Shown piece by piece: positions 49,828 through 62,180 of a DNA stretch of 64,000 bases; the stretch's first letter is position 1; each line of letters starts with the position of its first letter. Source of the stretch: Misgurnus anguillicaudatus. Its lineage: Eukaryota > Chordata > Actinopteri > Cypriniformes > Cobitidae. The notes under the pieces are model-generated. The model was not told where the DNA came from and searched no databases. It worked only from the letters and a program-made list of their open reading frames with translations. The translations under genes and the position numbers were made by a program. The DNA lies in NCBI RefSeq assembly GCF_027580225.2, contig NC_073351.2, forward strand, positions 9,218,501 to 9,282,500. Reading direction: 5' to 3'.

Positions 49828-50577
49828 AGTAACCATGTTTTTTTGGTGTATTGATTACTATTAGCAAAACCCTGGTTTTACCACACTATAATATTTTTCG
49901 GACTATAAGCCGCGTTTTTTTTCCCATAAATTGGCTGGTGCCGTGTCTTATAGTCAGATGCGCCTTGTAAGTCAGTATGAATTAATTTTGACATTTATGA
50001 GGCAAAAGACATCATTACTGTACCATCTACAGCCGTGAGAGTCCGCCATATGCTGCTTCTGTATTTATGTAATTCAATGGATTCAGTGATGCGGAATGAC
50101 AAGTGTGCGAACTTCACGCTAGTTGGCTTGTTCGGTTAATTCAGCCTATTCAACCTTCCACGTAAGTTCTGTATGCTTTGGTTTATCGTAAAAATAACTG
50201 ATAATAATACTTTAAAGTACAGACATCTATTCAGCCTGCTGTTCTGTCTGCTATTGTTTAGTTGAATAACTTGCCTTTCCAGATGAAATGTCTGTTCTTT
50301 GGCTTGGATTTTGTGAAATCATTTTCTAAATAAACGCGACGTATAGTCCACTGCGACTTATCTATGTTATTTCATCTAAATTACACGTTTTTGAATGATG
50401 CGGCTTATACTCCGCTGCGGCTTATAGTCCGGAAAATACGGTAAACATTGTTAACTATGTTTTTTGAAATCCATGGTTGTCAGAACCATGGTTAATTTAT
50501 GCTTAACATGGTTTTACTACAGTACCCATGTTTTTTTTTTTTAACTGTAGTAAAACCATGGTTATTTTTTGTAAGTG
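49828..50577. repeat. ACCATGG palindromic repeat interrupted by another element
   Basis: The outer parts carry AACCATG, GGTTTTACCAC, ACCATGGTTAATTT and AGTAAAACCATGG words on both sides of the element at 49887-50443. This indicates an older palindromic repeat split by a later insertion. Confidence 0.65.
49887..50443. mobile_element. MITE with CGGACTATAAG ends
   Basis: Left TTTTTCGGACTATAAGCCGC and right GCGGCTTATAGTCCGGAAAA are inverted copies. Internal tandem variants of the same word (CGGCTTATACTCCGC) lie near the right end. About 557 bp, non-coding. Confidence 0.82.
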
Positions 50578-51071
50578 GAAAGCTAAAGGAGAGCAACATT
50601 TGGTCTTAAATGGCCTTATTAACTCGAGTTATCTCATCAATTAAGAGAAAACGCTTCCCTGCCAATGCAGCGTTTTTACGGCGATCCATATTTCCACTAT
50701 TATCCACTATGTGGCGCTCTTACCCAACTTTTGAAACACTGAAGCATACACTGATCTAAAAACAGTAAAAACTCTGTGTATGTTTTAATGAATCTGGCCT
50801 CTAATTGTCTTTTACAAAAATGCAATTATCTCAGCTTTTTGCTAAAAATTTTGTATTTTTGAAAAACCAACCCATATTTGATAAGATAAAACTTTTTTAT
50901 AGCATAGGGTCTGTTCTTTTATTTGATATATTGTATGTTTATGTATTTAAAGAAGAAAATTTACTGGATGGCGGGAAATGCTGGCGGGAAAAGAGTTAAT
51001 TGCAACCCTATTTAATGGCATTTAGAATTTTTTTTTTTCATTTTCTTACTAATTCTTTTTTATACATCCAG
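50578..51071. other. 3' end of intron 2
   Basis: AT-rich with no TE recognised. It ends in a T-rich tract and the acceptor AG at 51070-51071. Confidence 0.6.
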
Positions 51072-51371
51072 CGCAACCAGTGACCAAGATGATGTTGACT
51101 TCACACACCATCGTCGCACGGACGCCAAAGAATAAGATGGCCGTGGCCACCTGCACGTCAGCTAACGGCAAGCCTCCCAGCGTCATCAAATGGGAAACCA
51201 ATCTAAAGGGCGAGGCCTCATTCCAGGAAACACGCAATCCCAACGGCACAGTGACCGTACGCAGTAACTACATGGTGATGCCCAGCCGTGAGAGCCACAA
51301 ACAGAAACTCACCTGCATCGTCACCTACCGCGCAGAACGCTATACAGAGAGCGTCATACTCAACGTCCAGT
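51072..51371 (+). CDS. nectin1: nectin-1 exon: first C-type Ig domain
   Basis: Second visible coding exon, 300 nt, phase 1 at both ends (AG 51070-51071, GT 51372-51373). It encodes fragment residues 126-225. The Ig cysteines are Cys153 in ATCTSANGKPPS and Cys207 in LTCIV, with core Trp166. The ATCTSANGKPPS motif followed by WET.LKGEA and the RNPNGTVTV strand are characteristic of nectin-1; the corresponding strand of nectin-3 is different. A sequon lies at Asn183 (NGT). In the family this domain supports cis-dimer geometry and positions the V domain. The intron upstream is 6.6 kb and repeat-rich; the intron downstream is only 1.1 kb. Reading continues into the intron for 34 more codons before a stop, which is not informative. 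Confidence 0.96.
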
Positions 51372-51613
51372 GTAAGAGCAATTTCCTCCTGTTATATCTG
51401 TTGTGTGCATCAAAAAATTGTTGGGATACCCTCTTATGGGTAAACCAAGCTTATGTTAAAACGAAGAAAGCATGACTTAAGACTGGGCTGCAGTTATGCA
51501 AGTGTTGCGTAGGAGGTTGAGATCAGGAAGAGACCTGTCAGAGGTCTGTCAGATCTGCTGCTGCAATCCACTATTGTTTAGGACAGTTTAAAGCAGCCCA
51601 TATTAGAGTCAAT

Positions 51614-51836
51614 CAGTGGTTCTCAAACTTTTCGGTGTGCACCCCCTCCAGAAAAAATGTATGACGTAAGACTTAGCATTTGTAATAAACAAAACATATG
51701 CAACTATACAATGTAGTGCTGTTGGTTAGTAGCCTTATGTTTCTGAGGTCTAATTATGATAAATTTAAGTATTTTATAAAATGTTGAAAAACTAGGTCCT
51801 CTGTGCCTCCCTAGGGGACCCGTTTGAGAACCATTG
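51614..51836. mobile_element. hAT-like MITE (CAGTGGTTCTCAAAC ends) in intron 3
   Basis: Left CAGTGGTTCTCAAAC is inverted at the right as GTTTGAGAACCATTG. Flanking GAGTCAAT (51606-51613) and GAGTAAAT (51837-51844) match at 7 of 8. About 223 bp. Confidence 0.85.
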
Positions 51837-52450
51837 GAGTAAATCCACCTATTTACCCACACTATGTTCTAGTATGCATTTTGTCTTTGCTGCATTCGTC
51901 TGCATTAAGGTCTGTGTTTAGGAATACGGTAAACTCATGGTAAAATATCTTGTGTTCATTCTTGATTTACGTTGAGTGTTTGGTTAATCGAGTTAGCCTT
52001 TTGTATAACATTTCGAAATTAAATTTGTGAAGACTCGTACATGCCTTCGAAAGCAATTAAGAATAAATCTGAAGAGACGGCAAAATTACTGGCGGATATC
52101 GTCGAGTATGCGCCGCATTTTAATCCCATCATTAATATAAAAATTGTACCGTAATGAATTGAAATTTGACATTTAGCTGAGGTTCTTATCCAATTAAGCC
52201 AATTTCTGGGATGGTTGCCCTGTGCGGCTTGCTGCTAAGTGGGTAGCTAAAGGCCACGGTGGTAGTTCTGGTCTAAGTAACCCTTCACTTGTTGGCTCTT
52301 GTCTCTATCGCTTTCGAAATAAACTCTTGACCTTTCAGCTATGAGCTCAAACCATTAATCACGTTTATGACAAGCACCCATCGTAAGGTCTTGCGACACC
52401 AGTAAACCTTTCGATATCCTACCTAAAGGTGTTTTTTTTGTTACATGCAG
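51837..52450. other. 3' half of intron 3
   Basis: No gene or repeat recognised. Ends with a poly-T tract and the TACATGCAG acceptor. Confidence 0.55.
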
Positions 52451-52568
52451 ATGAACCAGAGGTGAAGATTGAGGGTTTTGATGGCAACTGGTACCTGAAT
52501 CGTCAAAATGTGCAGCTGACCTGCAACGCAGACGCCAACCCGGCCGTCACCGTCTACCAGTGGAAACT
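52451..52568 (+). CDS. nectin1: nectin-1 exon: second C-type Ig domain, N-terminal half
   Basis: A 118-nt exon between a TACATGCAG acceptor (AG 52449-52450) and a GTGAGT donor starting at 52569. It enters in phase 1 and leaves in phase 2. It is too short to appear as a long ORF. It encodes fragment residues 226-265, beginning YEPEVKIEGFDGNWYL, one of the most conserved nectin-1 stretches, and containing Cys250 (LTCNADANP) and Trp263. The split of the third Ig domain over two exons with a phase-2 intron is the arrangement known for nectin-1. It joins exactly to the exon at 59869 to restore a Leu codon. Confidence 0.94.
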
Positions 52569-52903
52569 GTGAGTTACTTTCTTTTATACATTTCTAACAT
52601 TTGTTGGCTTTTTAAGTGTCAGGTTGAACACTGTTTCAGTTTTCATTTTAAAAATCAATCGAACAATTATATTAGCATGTAATATTTAGTTTTAAAAAAT
52701 CATACATGCGTACCCAGCAAACAAATATGTGTTTAAAAGACATGTAATAGCCGTCCAAACACAGCCTAGGCACCTAGGCTGAAACAAGGCAAAAGTTGGG
52801 ATGTCAGTGAAAATTTACTAGACAGCAAACCATAGCCCAAAAATAAATAACTTAATAAAACCAAACCTTTTGTAATCACTGTTGACATTGCTTACATGAT
52901 GTA

Positions 52904-53332
52904 CAGGGTTTTCCGCAGAAAATGTGTTAGTTAGGGGGCGTGCACATCAAAGCTTTTACGCCCGCGGCCAGCGCATGTTTTCAATTGATTCCAATGGAAA
53001 CTCAGCGTTTTTAAAATAAGCCAGCAGCTAGCATTTTTTTGACGTCGACAGTTGAAAGATATTCAACTTTGGGTAATAAGCTCCACTCGTCAATCTCAGT
53101 TCTCACACGAACATCCAATCACAGTGGAGGAGGGGCGGGACATTACCACAGCAACCAACCGGCTCACAGCTCAAGTATCGGAGCTACCAAAGCTCTCGGC
53201 TGGTGTGTCCAGCCCCTTAAGGTGGTAGGGTTGGGAGGGGCCAAGGAAGTGGCAATCAATCGTGGCACTCATTTTTTGGACAACCCAGCTTAGGCGGGCC
53301 GCCCGAACTGCAAAGTGCTGTGGGAAACCCTG
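52904..53332. mobile_element. TIR MITE (CAGGGTTTTCCGCAG ends) in intron 4
   Basis: Left CAGGGTTTTCCGCAG, right CTGTGGGAAACCCTG, about 429 bp. ATGTA lies directly outside both ends. The 84-codon frame at 53039-53293 falls inside the element and is not a gene. Its right terminal 43 bases recur inverted at 62181-62223. Confidence 0.82.
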
Positions 53333-55119
53333 ATGTAATATCATATATCTCATATATTTTGGCAAAACAATACATGTAACCAAATTCAAGGTTACTTTGC
53401 CTAAGCTTTTTGAATGGAATTTTTTTTAAGATCTTGGTTTTGGATAAAAATATTAAGATCAGATCACTCAGATTGTGTATTTAAACTTGTGACGTATTGA
53501 AATTGGCATGGTTAAATAAATGACTGATTGTTTGAAGAGTGCGTCTCTAGGATGTTATGTTTGTTGTAATACTATGACATCATACTGTAGATGTATTTTA
53601 ACCGATAAGAGATTTATTACCTTCCGTAAACTTCTCCATTCAAAGGTAGCTAGCGCACAATCAAGATCAAGCTGCATACAATGGGTCCATTCATAGCGCA
53701 CAGGGACATTGATAACCTTTAAACAAGATCAAACATGAGAAAATAACCTACGCTTTGTTTACTTACAACTAGCTAACCAATCTACATGTACAGTGAAAGA
53801 GATATAAAGTGAGTGTTGTCTTGTGATGGTGACTAATGTTGACTTACTGGTGCTCCGGGTTTGTGTGTAAACTATATTGGTATAAAATGACATCATTGCT
53901 TTGCTTAACAAATGAATACAGTGAATGCACAGTCCAGAGGCTATTTTATTTTTCTTTCTGAGGACAACGGTAGAAATTAGTTTTCTATTACACTTGTCTC
54001 TGTCACAGGCCTAGACTAAAAAAAACATTTCTGATTGGCTAACGCTGACTCTTTTGTGTTTTTATTTGACTTTTTTTGTGCTGATACTGCTACCCAGTTG
54101 ATCTGTCTTTATAGGACAGGGTTTAAGTATAAAGTTTACGGAGGAAGTTAGAGAAACAGTAACAGCACCAATTTAGATGACAGGGCACACATTATCTTGC
54201 CTATTAAACATTTGTGGGTAAGAATGGATAGACTTTGTAAGATGACCTATATAACCTTCTGCATGGTCTAAACTCCCTGGTGCAGTATTATATTGTGAGC
54301 AACACCTTCACCACAGGTGCCAATTATAACAGTTAGAAACATCCTGGCATTCGTCACCGCTAATTCCCGTGCATGTGCGTACGTTGCAAATGTATATGCA
54401 AATACCCGACACCAGCAACAACGCTGAACACAATAGGCGAGCTAGTCGTGAGGTGCAGATAAAAATGGAGGAATTATGCAGCAAAACAGAGAGATAAATG
54501 TGGCAATTTGTCCTGTAATTAGGAAGCAAAAGCTGGGGAAAGAAAACATGTCACCGGACTTCAGCTGTGCTGGATTAATAGCTGGCAGAGCTTTGGGTCC
54601 ACTGACTCTGTGGACTGGGCTGGGTTTTAATGAGAAAGGACAAGAAAGAGAGACAGAGAGAGCAAGAGAAATAGAGAGCGAGAGAGAGAGAGAGAGAGAG
54701 AGAGCGATGAGCATTCTGGCTTATTCACACTATCAAAGCACACATATGCAGCAGCCAACTGTGTGAAGGGGGATATGGAACTGGTGGATGGTGCTAAGGT
54801 GTTCCTGAAGCATTTTTATTAGTAATTGGTACACTGAGACAGAAAGTAAAATGAAAGAGGAGGTACGGATGGAAGGTTTGGAAAATTGTAAAAAAAAAAA
54901 CTACAGAGGGAGCAAGAATAAGATGAAACTAGAGGTTACGCTTGAACATACATCATCGTCAACACAATGCACACTAGGGTGTTGTGGGTAGTTGCCAAGC
55001 TGTTTATATATATTTGTCAGATTGGTGGATAGAGTGGTTGTATGGTTGCTAGAGTTCCCACCAATTCTCTGTGGATGTGTCCATTCCTTGGTTCCGATAA
55101 TTAATCGGGTATGCATTAA
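53333..55119. other. intron 4: no gene; GA repeat
   Basis: A purine-only GA-rich run (about 54642-54706) creates overlapping spurious frames on both strands. Otherwise no recognisable element. Confidence 0.5.
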
Positions 55120-56600
55120 AATTTACCTGGTATTATTAAAAGCACTGGTTAGTTATAAATGAATATTTTGGTTAATATTGTGGTACCTATAAAATCAAAT
55201 ATAATTAATATAATATAATATAATAGTAATAATAATTAATGATTATTTTGGTTAATATTATGGTACCTATAAAATAAAAGATAATTAATATAATATAATA
55301 AAGAATATATAATATAATATAATAAAGAATATATAATTAATATAATATAATATAATAATATATAATTAATAAAACATAACATAATATAATAATAAATGAT
55401 TATTTTCGTTAATATTGTGGTACCTATATAATATAATATAATATAATATAATATAATATAATATAATTAATAAAATGTAATATAAATAATATAATATAAT
55501 ATAATAAATCATATATAATTAACAAAATATTATATAATATGGTTCCAGTAATAAATTGATTGTGCATTAAAATGTACCTGGTATTATTAAAAGCATCGTT
55601 GGTAATAAAATATTATGGTATCACTTACAACAGTGCTTCTCAATTATTTTCTGTCACGCCCCCCCTAGGAAGAAGTAAACATTCCCCCCCCCAACTCTCC
55701 GCCGCGACTGTAAATAGTATAATTTGTCTATAAAATTACACATCTGCAAAACATTGTATCCTTATTAACATTAAAGAAAACACAAAAAAAAGAAATATCA
55801 ATCAACTTACAACAAAGAATAACTTTATTAACATTGTTTTTTTAGTCTGTAACAGAAAAGACAAAAAATGCATCAATTTGCCTGAAATAAAATAAATCAA
55901 TCCTTATTTACAATATATTTTTTGACCATTTGATACTGAAAAATTTAATTAAATATAATCAATAAATAATAATAAAAAACTCAAGCGGCTTATCAGCGTG
56001 TTTGGGGTGTAAGGTCCCGCCCCACTATTTGAGAAGCACTGACTTACAATAAGGTTCATTAGTTAACATTAGTTAATGTATTAACTAACATAAATAAACC
56101 ATGAGCAATACATTTGTTATAGTATTTAGTAATCTTTGTTAATGTTAGTTATTAGATATAAAGCTTTTAATCGTTTGTTAATGTTAGTACACAGTGCATT
56201 AACGTTAACAAGATTTTAATAAAGTATTAGTAATTGTTAAAATTAACATTAACAAAAATTGATAAATGCTGTATAAGTGCAGTTCATTGTTAGTTCATAT
56301 TAACTCATGTTTATTTTGGTTAATATTGTGGGTTCTATAAAATAAAATAAAATTAATACAATACATTACAATACAATACAATACAATACAATACAATACA
56401 ATACAATAAATAGAATAAGATATAATTAATAAAATTTAATTAAATATAACTAATAAAAAAATTAAATTATATATATTATATTATATTATATGATATGATA
56501 TGATATGATATGATATGATATGATATGATATGATATGATATGATATGATATTATATTATATTATTATATTATATTATATTATATTATATTATATTTCTGG
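55120..56600. repeat. AT-rich satellite field with pentanucleotide arrays
   Basis: A unit containing TTTTGGTTAATATTGTGGTA and CTATAAAAT occurs near 55165, 55243, 55392 and 56314. It is interleaved with 5-bp-period arrays: ATAAT variants (55195-55540), ACAAT (about 56362-56406), ATGAT (about 56490-56545) and TATTA (to 56594). A palindromic TTAGTTAAC repeat (56050-56300) is also present. Confidence 0.8.
55631..56041. mobile_element. hAT-like MITE with perfect 8-bp duplication
   Basis: Left CAGTGCTTCTCAATTATTTT, right ATTTGAGAAGCACTG inverted, 411 bp. ACTTACAA is found directly on both sides (55623-55630 and 56042-56049). It has inserted into the older TTAGTTAAC palindromic repeat. Confidence 0.93.
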
Positions 56601-56739
56601 ATATGCAGTGGTGGAAAGGCCAAGATTTACTGGAGGAACTCTAGTCAGGGTCATACAAATCCTAAAAATAAAGATGCTTAAAGGTTACTGAACCATACAG
56701 TCAATAATGTTTTTTTCTATGTCAACCTGAAGTACCTAT

Positions 56740-56902
56740 TTAAAGCGATACTCTATCCAAATATCAAAATTACCCCAAGCAATCAAAGATACATGTCCAT
56801 TATCTTTCGGAGTTATTTTAGTAAATGTCATTGCTCTTTCAAGCTTTATAATGATAGAAAAAAAATCAATCAGGAAACGCATAAAGTGTGTATCACTTTA
56901 AG
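56740..56902. mobile_element. internally deleted foldback MITE
   Basis: A short relative of 61638-62955: TAAAGCGATA at the left, GGAGTTATTTTAGTAAATGT and TTTATAATGATAGAAAA inside, GTGTATCACTTTAA at the right. The central stem is missing. Confidence 0.78.
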
Positions 56903-58263
56903 TGTGTGCATTGTTTAATTATTTTTAAGCCATTGATCATTTTACATGGATAAAAATTCTTTACATTTTACAATGGAACTCTTTATTTCCAGGCCAGGCT
57001 ACATAACTTGAATAATTGGTTGATACTTATACATCAGTATTGTATTAAAATACTTTAATGAATAGAAATACTTATTTATAAATATAAGAATATGTTTTTC
57101 TAATATTGTTGAATAACTCTTATGTAAGTCACTTTGGATAAAACTGTCTTTTAAAAGAGTCAATATAAAAACAGTAACACTGGCCACTAAACAGAGCAAG
57201 AATATTAATCAAAATGAAGGCAGAAGTTGCCATAAAACTAGCAAAAGATAAACAAAAGGAGAAAATGGCAGATTGAGGTGATGGTGTGATTATAGGGAGA
57301 GCTGGAGGAGAAGACAGTGATTGGGAGAGACGCAGGCGCTGGCGTGATATATATGAAGGGACGGCCACAGCAGCAGTGTACATCAGACACCAAATGTGTA
57401 CTGAAGGTTCCCCTGGGCTCTACTGTAGAGGTCATCAAAGAGCTGTTACACAACATTTCAATTCAGAGCAACCATAAACACACACATACAAAAGCAAATG
57501 TGCTGCATTATATAAATCCTAAATATTTTACATCATGCATAAATATTATACATGTGACCTTCTAAAAAATTGCACAGAGGATAAAGACATTATGTGTGTC
57601 AAACGTCGCCCATCTGCGCTGATAGTCCTGCTCCAAATTCTCTATTTGGTTAAGCCAAACTGTTTGCCAACAACTGTGCATATTTCATGCCAATCTTGGT
57701 GCGCAAGATGGTATGAAGTCACATTAAGACGCCATGTAACAACAGGAACACTCATACACTCATTCGACTTGAGATCTGTGTTAATTTCATAGCCACATCA
57801 GCGGGATCTCTAGCATGCATATACATGACAGTCATGCACTCCAAACAGCTCATTGTGGCATATTTCCTTATCTGTTTCTACTCCAGTTCCCCATCTGCTG
57901 GATCTTATCAGATTACATTGCAGCAGTCAGCATTTAAAGATACGCATTATCGCTCTTCGTGTTTTTGGGCTGGAACCTGTCTCATGGGCCCTGTCCTGCC
58001 CCGGGGATAAAAATTATAGTAACCGTTTGGCAAGACGAGAAAGATGTGAGCTAGATTTAGCAAATTTGTTTACAACTAGTGGTAAGAACAATACAACCCA
58101 AATCAAGAGGTAAGGGATGTACGGTTTTGTATTTCAGCTTTTTTTGTAATTTATTTTTTTGCAGTCATTTCTTTGCTTCACATTTCCTAACAACACCTTT
58201 TTAAATATGATGAAATCGCAATACTACTAATAATTGATATTTATTAATAGTAATATTTACTAT
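56903..58263. other. intron 4: no gene; SINE tail fragment
   Basis: TAAGTCACTTTGGATAAAAC at 57124-57143 is the plus-sense 3' core of a DANA/HE1-type SINE. The remaining short frames (57.2-58.1 kb) show no family. Confidence 0.5.
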
Positions 58264-59084
58264 CAGTGTTGGGGTAACGCATCACAAGTAACATGCATTA
58301 TGTAATAATATAACTTTTCTGAAGTAACGAGTAAATTAACGCATTACTTTTTAAATGTACACATTAATACTTGAGTTACTTTGTCAAAAAAGTAATGCAA
58401 GTTACTTTTTTAGTTTAATTCATTTAATAAAAAAAATATGATGTAAAATTATGGTAAAATTACACTTTTTTTCGTAAATACACGAGCATTTAAACCATAA
58501 ACAAAGCACTGTCACTTTAATTGAGCGTGAGCAGCACAGCAAAAGTAGAACCGACGCAGAAACAATCACAGCACTGCTGCTACAGCGCCGCGAACTCGCG
58601 CTGCTCATGCATGCGGTGTGCATGCTTGTTAACATGGGCGCTGAAAAAAACACGTGCCGCTTACGCACTGCTCACACTTGCAAATAGCCACTCGCGTTGC
58701 TACTACTCTCCAGCGCCGCCATTTTGGGTCTGACGAATCGACGCGCATATTTTGTGTCAACGTATTTTTTGCTGTTGTCCCAGTCCTAGTACACGCCTGT
58801 GTGGGAACAGTTTGAGTCAAAAACTGAGATGGCAGGCCAGAGCTCGACATTTTTGTGATGAAATATGCAATTTCTAAATGCAGAACTTTTTTGTCATAAA
58901 AAACACCTGCAGGGCCTGAAAGAGATCAAGCCTCAGCCAACAAAAAGTAACGCAAAAGTAACTTAAAAGTAATGTAAGCATTACTTTCCATGAAAAGTAA
59001 CCAAGTAATGCAATTAGTTACTTTTTTTGTTAGTAACTTAATATTGTAATGCATTACTTTTAAAAGTAACTTTTCCCAACACTG
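58264..59084. mobile_element. hAT-like element (CAGTGTTGGGG ends)
   Basis: Left CAGTGTTGGGGTAACGCAT and right AAGTAACTTTTCCCAACACTG, 821 bp, with many AGTAACG/GTTACTT words near both ends. Flanking 8-mers TTTACTAT and ATCACTAT agree at 6 of 8. No transposase frame. Confidence 0.82.
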
Positions 59085-59868
59085 ATCACTATACACTTCC
59101 TTGGAGATATTGTTCATTAGCCGGATAATCACAATTATGAGACAATAACAATATTGTTAAATATACAAAGTTTTTTATAGTTATATGCATGAATATGATG
59201 TGAATATTATGTGTGTATAAATAAATTGGAAAATCAAACCGAAATTGAGGAAAAGGATGCGGCGAAGGCGTTTGGTGCCGGAGGAGGAACATTATGACCT
59301 CTGATAAGAACAGGGAACATCTAACACTGGCGTGCCAAAGATTGCGACCTCTGTCAATCTTTAAAGGAAGAACAGGGCAGGCCTAGACCTGCCAGCAGGT
59401 GAACCATAAAGAGTCCAAAATTGGGTGTTTTGCACTTGATTGGCTCTTCTTGGTCTCCCGGGATACAACTAAAGGCACAACAGACCAAAACTGCAGTAGT
59501 GCCAACAAAAGAACACATTTTTTCCATGTTACCGCTCTTTCTTGGTTTTTGTTTTCATGATCTTAAAATAATCTTACTGTCTTGGGGCAACATTCAGGCC
59601 TGTGAGGGCCCGTACGTTCGTTTTGAAGCACCATCCCTCTCATCTGCTGATTTTAGGTGTGTGTAGTTCTTCAGGTATGCCTGGTATGCTTCAGCACCAT
59701 GGGTTTGTTTTACGACTGCAGATTGAATCCGTCTTCACAATCCTAACCCTACAGCTGATCTAAAATACAGATATTGTCAAATCCCAAGACCCTACACAAA
59801 GTAGGCGGATTTTGTTTCTGAGCCATTCGGGTGGATTTAAACGTGTCATCTGTCTTCTGTTTTCTTAG
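59085..59868. other. 3' end of intron 4
   Basis: No TE or exon recognised until the acceptor TTTTCTTAG (AG 59867-59868), preceded by a pyrimidine tract from about 59849. Confidence 0.6.
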
Positions 59869-60020
59869 GCTCAATGGATCTCTTCCCAACAATGTTGAAA
59901 TCAAGAACAACACCCTGTTCTTCAAAGGCCCAGTGACTAATGAGCTTACAGGGACGTACATCTGCGACGCCACCAACAGCATCGGCACACGCTCGGGGCT
60001 GGTAGAGGTCAACGTGACAG
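59869..60020 (+). CDS. nectin1: nectin-1 exon: second C-type Ig domain, C-terminal half
   Basis: A 152-nt exon (AG 59867-59868; donor GTAAGG from 60021), entering in phase 2 and leaving in phase 1. It encodes fragment residues 265-315. It starts LNGSLP, followed by NTLFFKGPV, the GTYICDATN motif with Cys297, and IGTRSGLVEVNVT at the end of the third Ig domain. The IGTRSG motif separates nectin-1 from nectin-3. Sequons lie at Asn267, Asn278 and Asn313. The next exon should encode the juxtamembrane stalk, the transmembrane helix and the cytoplasmic tail with the afadin-binding C-terminus. No such sequence was seen before 64000. Confidence 0.95.
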
Positions 60021-61637
60021 GTAAGGGTTGTCTCGGACGCTCTTCTGATATACTGTGTGCATTACTGCAGGAAAAGCTTTAATAGGGGCTCAGGCAATTG
60101 TAGCTCCAGAAATGTGAGAACATTTTTGCCTTCTAACACATCCATAACTTAGTGTTATTAAACAGACCTGATAACAATGACACAGATAATTGCCCCAAGA
60201 AGTACTTGGATGCAGAAACAGCACAGTACGCTTTTCAAAAACATTAGTGGAAAAAATCTTAGTTTTATTTTGTATTTAAATGGTTTCTTAGCAAAGATAT
60301 TGGATGTCACACCGTACATCAGGTAAAGCTCTGATATGCCACAACATTCACACAAGATGCTGAGATACAGAATAAATGCCCTGTTGTTTTGTTCCCAAAA
60401 TATCATCATGGTTTTCTTGCCTCTTAAGTATTGATCACAGCCACTTTGCAAGAACCTCACATTTCTGCGAGCTACTTTTGCCACCCACTTCTTCATCGTC
60501 TTCGCCGCCGCCTGAAAACAAGAACTGCAAACCAGAACAAAACTGCAGCCGTTCCTCTGCCTTCCCGCTAATTGTTTGATCAGACGGTTGTAGTTCACTC
60601 GCAGGCTTTTCGATACATTAAAAAAGAAAGATGGGAATCAAAGGAGGCGATTCTGCTAAGATTGCAAAGCAGATGTTAAAAATTGGTGCTGGGAATATTT
60701 GAAGAACGTGGAGGCTGCCACAGTTTTGCTCTGATAATCTCGCTGTGCTTGGATAAAAGGTTGCTGCAAAAATATCATTTTCTATGTCAGTATTTCTTGC
60801 CTTGCCAGTAAAAATGTATTAACATTTTCTAAAACATTATAAGAAGTTTATTTTCACACTCCATTGGCGAATAATTTGTATTTATTAAAGTATAAATCTA
60901 ACTAAACATCGCATCGCCTAGTTTTTATTTTTGTTAAAAATACTGATGTAAAAAACTGATGTTTTTGCAGTCTTGCTTTGCATGCTGATATGGTCGCATT
61001 TGTTTGGCGTGCAGATAATAATCTCGCCTTTCCTCTGTTCTTTTGTGTGCGTGGGTGAGTTTGTTTAAACTTTCGGACCCTCCGTGTCTCAGCTGATGTT
61101 TCTATACTGGGTACATTGATGTCATCTCATTCACCGCAGGTTTCGATGACGCGCTCTGAAGCGTTAACAGAAGTCTGAATGGCTGGTATTGAATGAGAAG
61201 CGGAGAGAAGGAAATATGTGGTGTTGATATGCATTTAGCATCTCTACTGCAGGAGAGATAGTGTTGATCCTGAAATTGCAGTGCATGAAATGGCGCAAGT
61301 TTAGTAGCGGTTCATGATGCAAGTTTACACACCTTTGGTTTGGAATATAGTTGTATTAAACAAATGTGTGTAGCATAGCTGAGATGTGTTGTGTTCTTGG
61401 AAGGATTTGATGATAAATGTTAAGGGAAGTGAAATCGAAACTTTTGAATTTGGATTGCAAACTTTGGTATCCTGGCACAATTGAGCACAGTTTGGGAGAT
61501 TACTCATACTTATGAGATTACTTGGGTCTATTTATCCGGAGACAAATCTGAGAAGAACAACACATAAGCAAAAGTGTTTATTTATCCTTTATCTGCATTT
61601 ATCTCAGTGCGATGTAAAAGACACTTAATAGTCTTAC
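60021..61637. other. 5' part of intron 5; no gene
   Basis: Begins with the donor GTAAGG. A 146-codon antisense frame (60158-60598) shows no family. No transmembrane exon was found. Confidence 0.55.
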
Positions 61638-62180
61638 TAAAGCGATATCAAAATGACCTCATGATTTACTCACCCTCAAGCAATCTGAGATACATATGTC
61701 CATCATCTTTTAGACAAACACATTTGGAGTTATTTTAGTAAATGCCTTTGCTTTTCCTAGCTTTATAACGATAGAAAACAGAGAGGGAACAACGTCTGAC
61801 TTTAAACCCCAAAAAGAGCGTCATCTTTCAAGGAAGTAATCCACATGGCTCCAAGGGGTTAACAAAGGTCTTCTGCGGGGAATCGATGTGATTTTGTAAG
61901 CATAATATCCATATTTCAAACCTTATAAACTATAATAACTAGCTTCCGGTAACGACTTTATCTTTGGACAGCATTGTGAGCATTGGTTGCATAATTGTGT
62001 AAGTCCAAGATGGTGTTGTTACCGAAAGCTAGCTACTATAGTTTATAAAATGTGAAACATGAATATTTTTCTTACGAAATCACATCAATTACCAACAGAA
62101 GACCTTTATAAACCCACTGGAGCTGTGTGGATTACTTTTGTGACTTTTTGGGAGTTTAAAATCAGAAGTTGTTCTCCAAA

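Noticed and set aside
53039..53293. 84-codon ORF in intron 4
   Set aside because: Lies wholly inside the TIR MITE at 52904-53332.
55195..56594. Regularly spaced repeats considered as a CRISPR-like array
   Set aside because: The period is 5 bp with no unique spacers; this is simple satellite DNA in a vertebrate intron.
58420..58733. ORFs on both strands
   Set aside because: Inside the CAGTGTTGGGG element; no transposase motif.
60158..60598. 146-codon antisense ORF in intron 5
   Set aside because: No recognised family, no splice or promoter context, and composition of a chance frame in intronic DNA.
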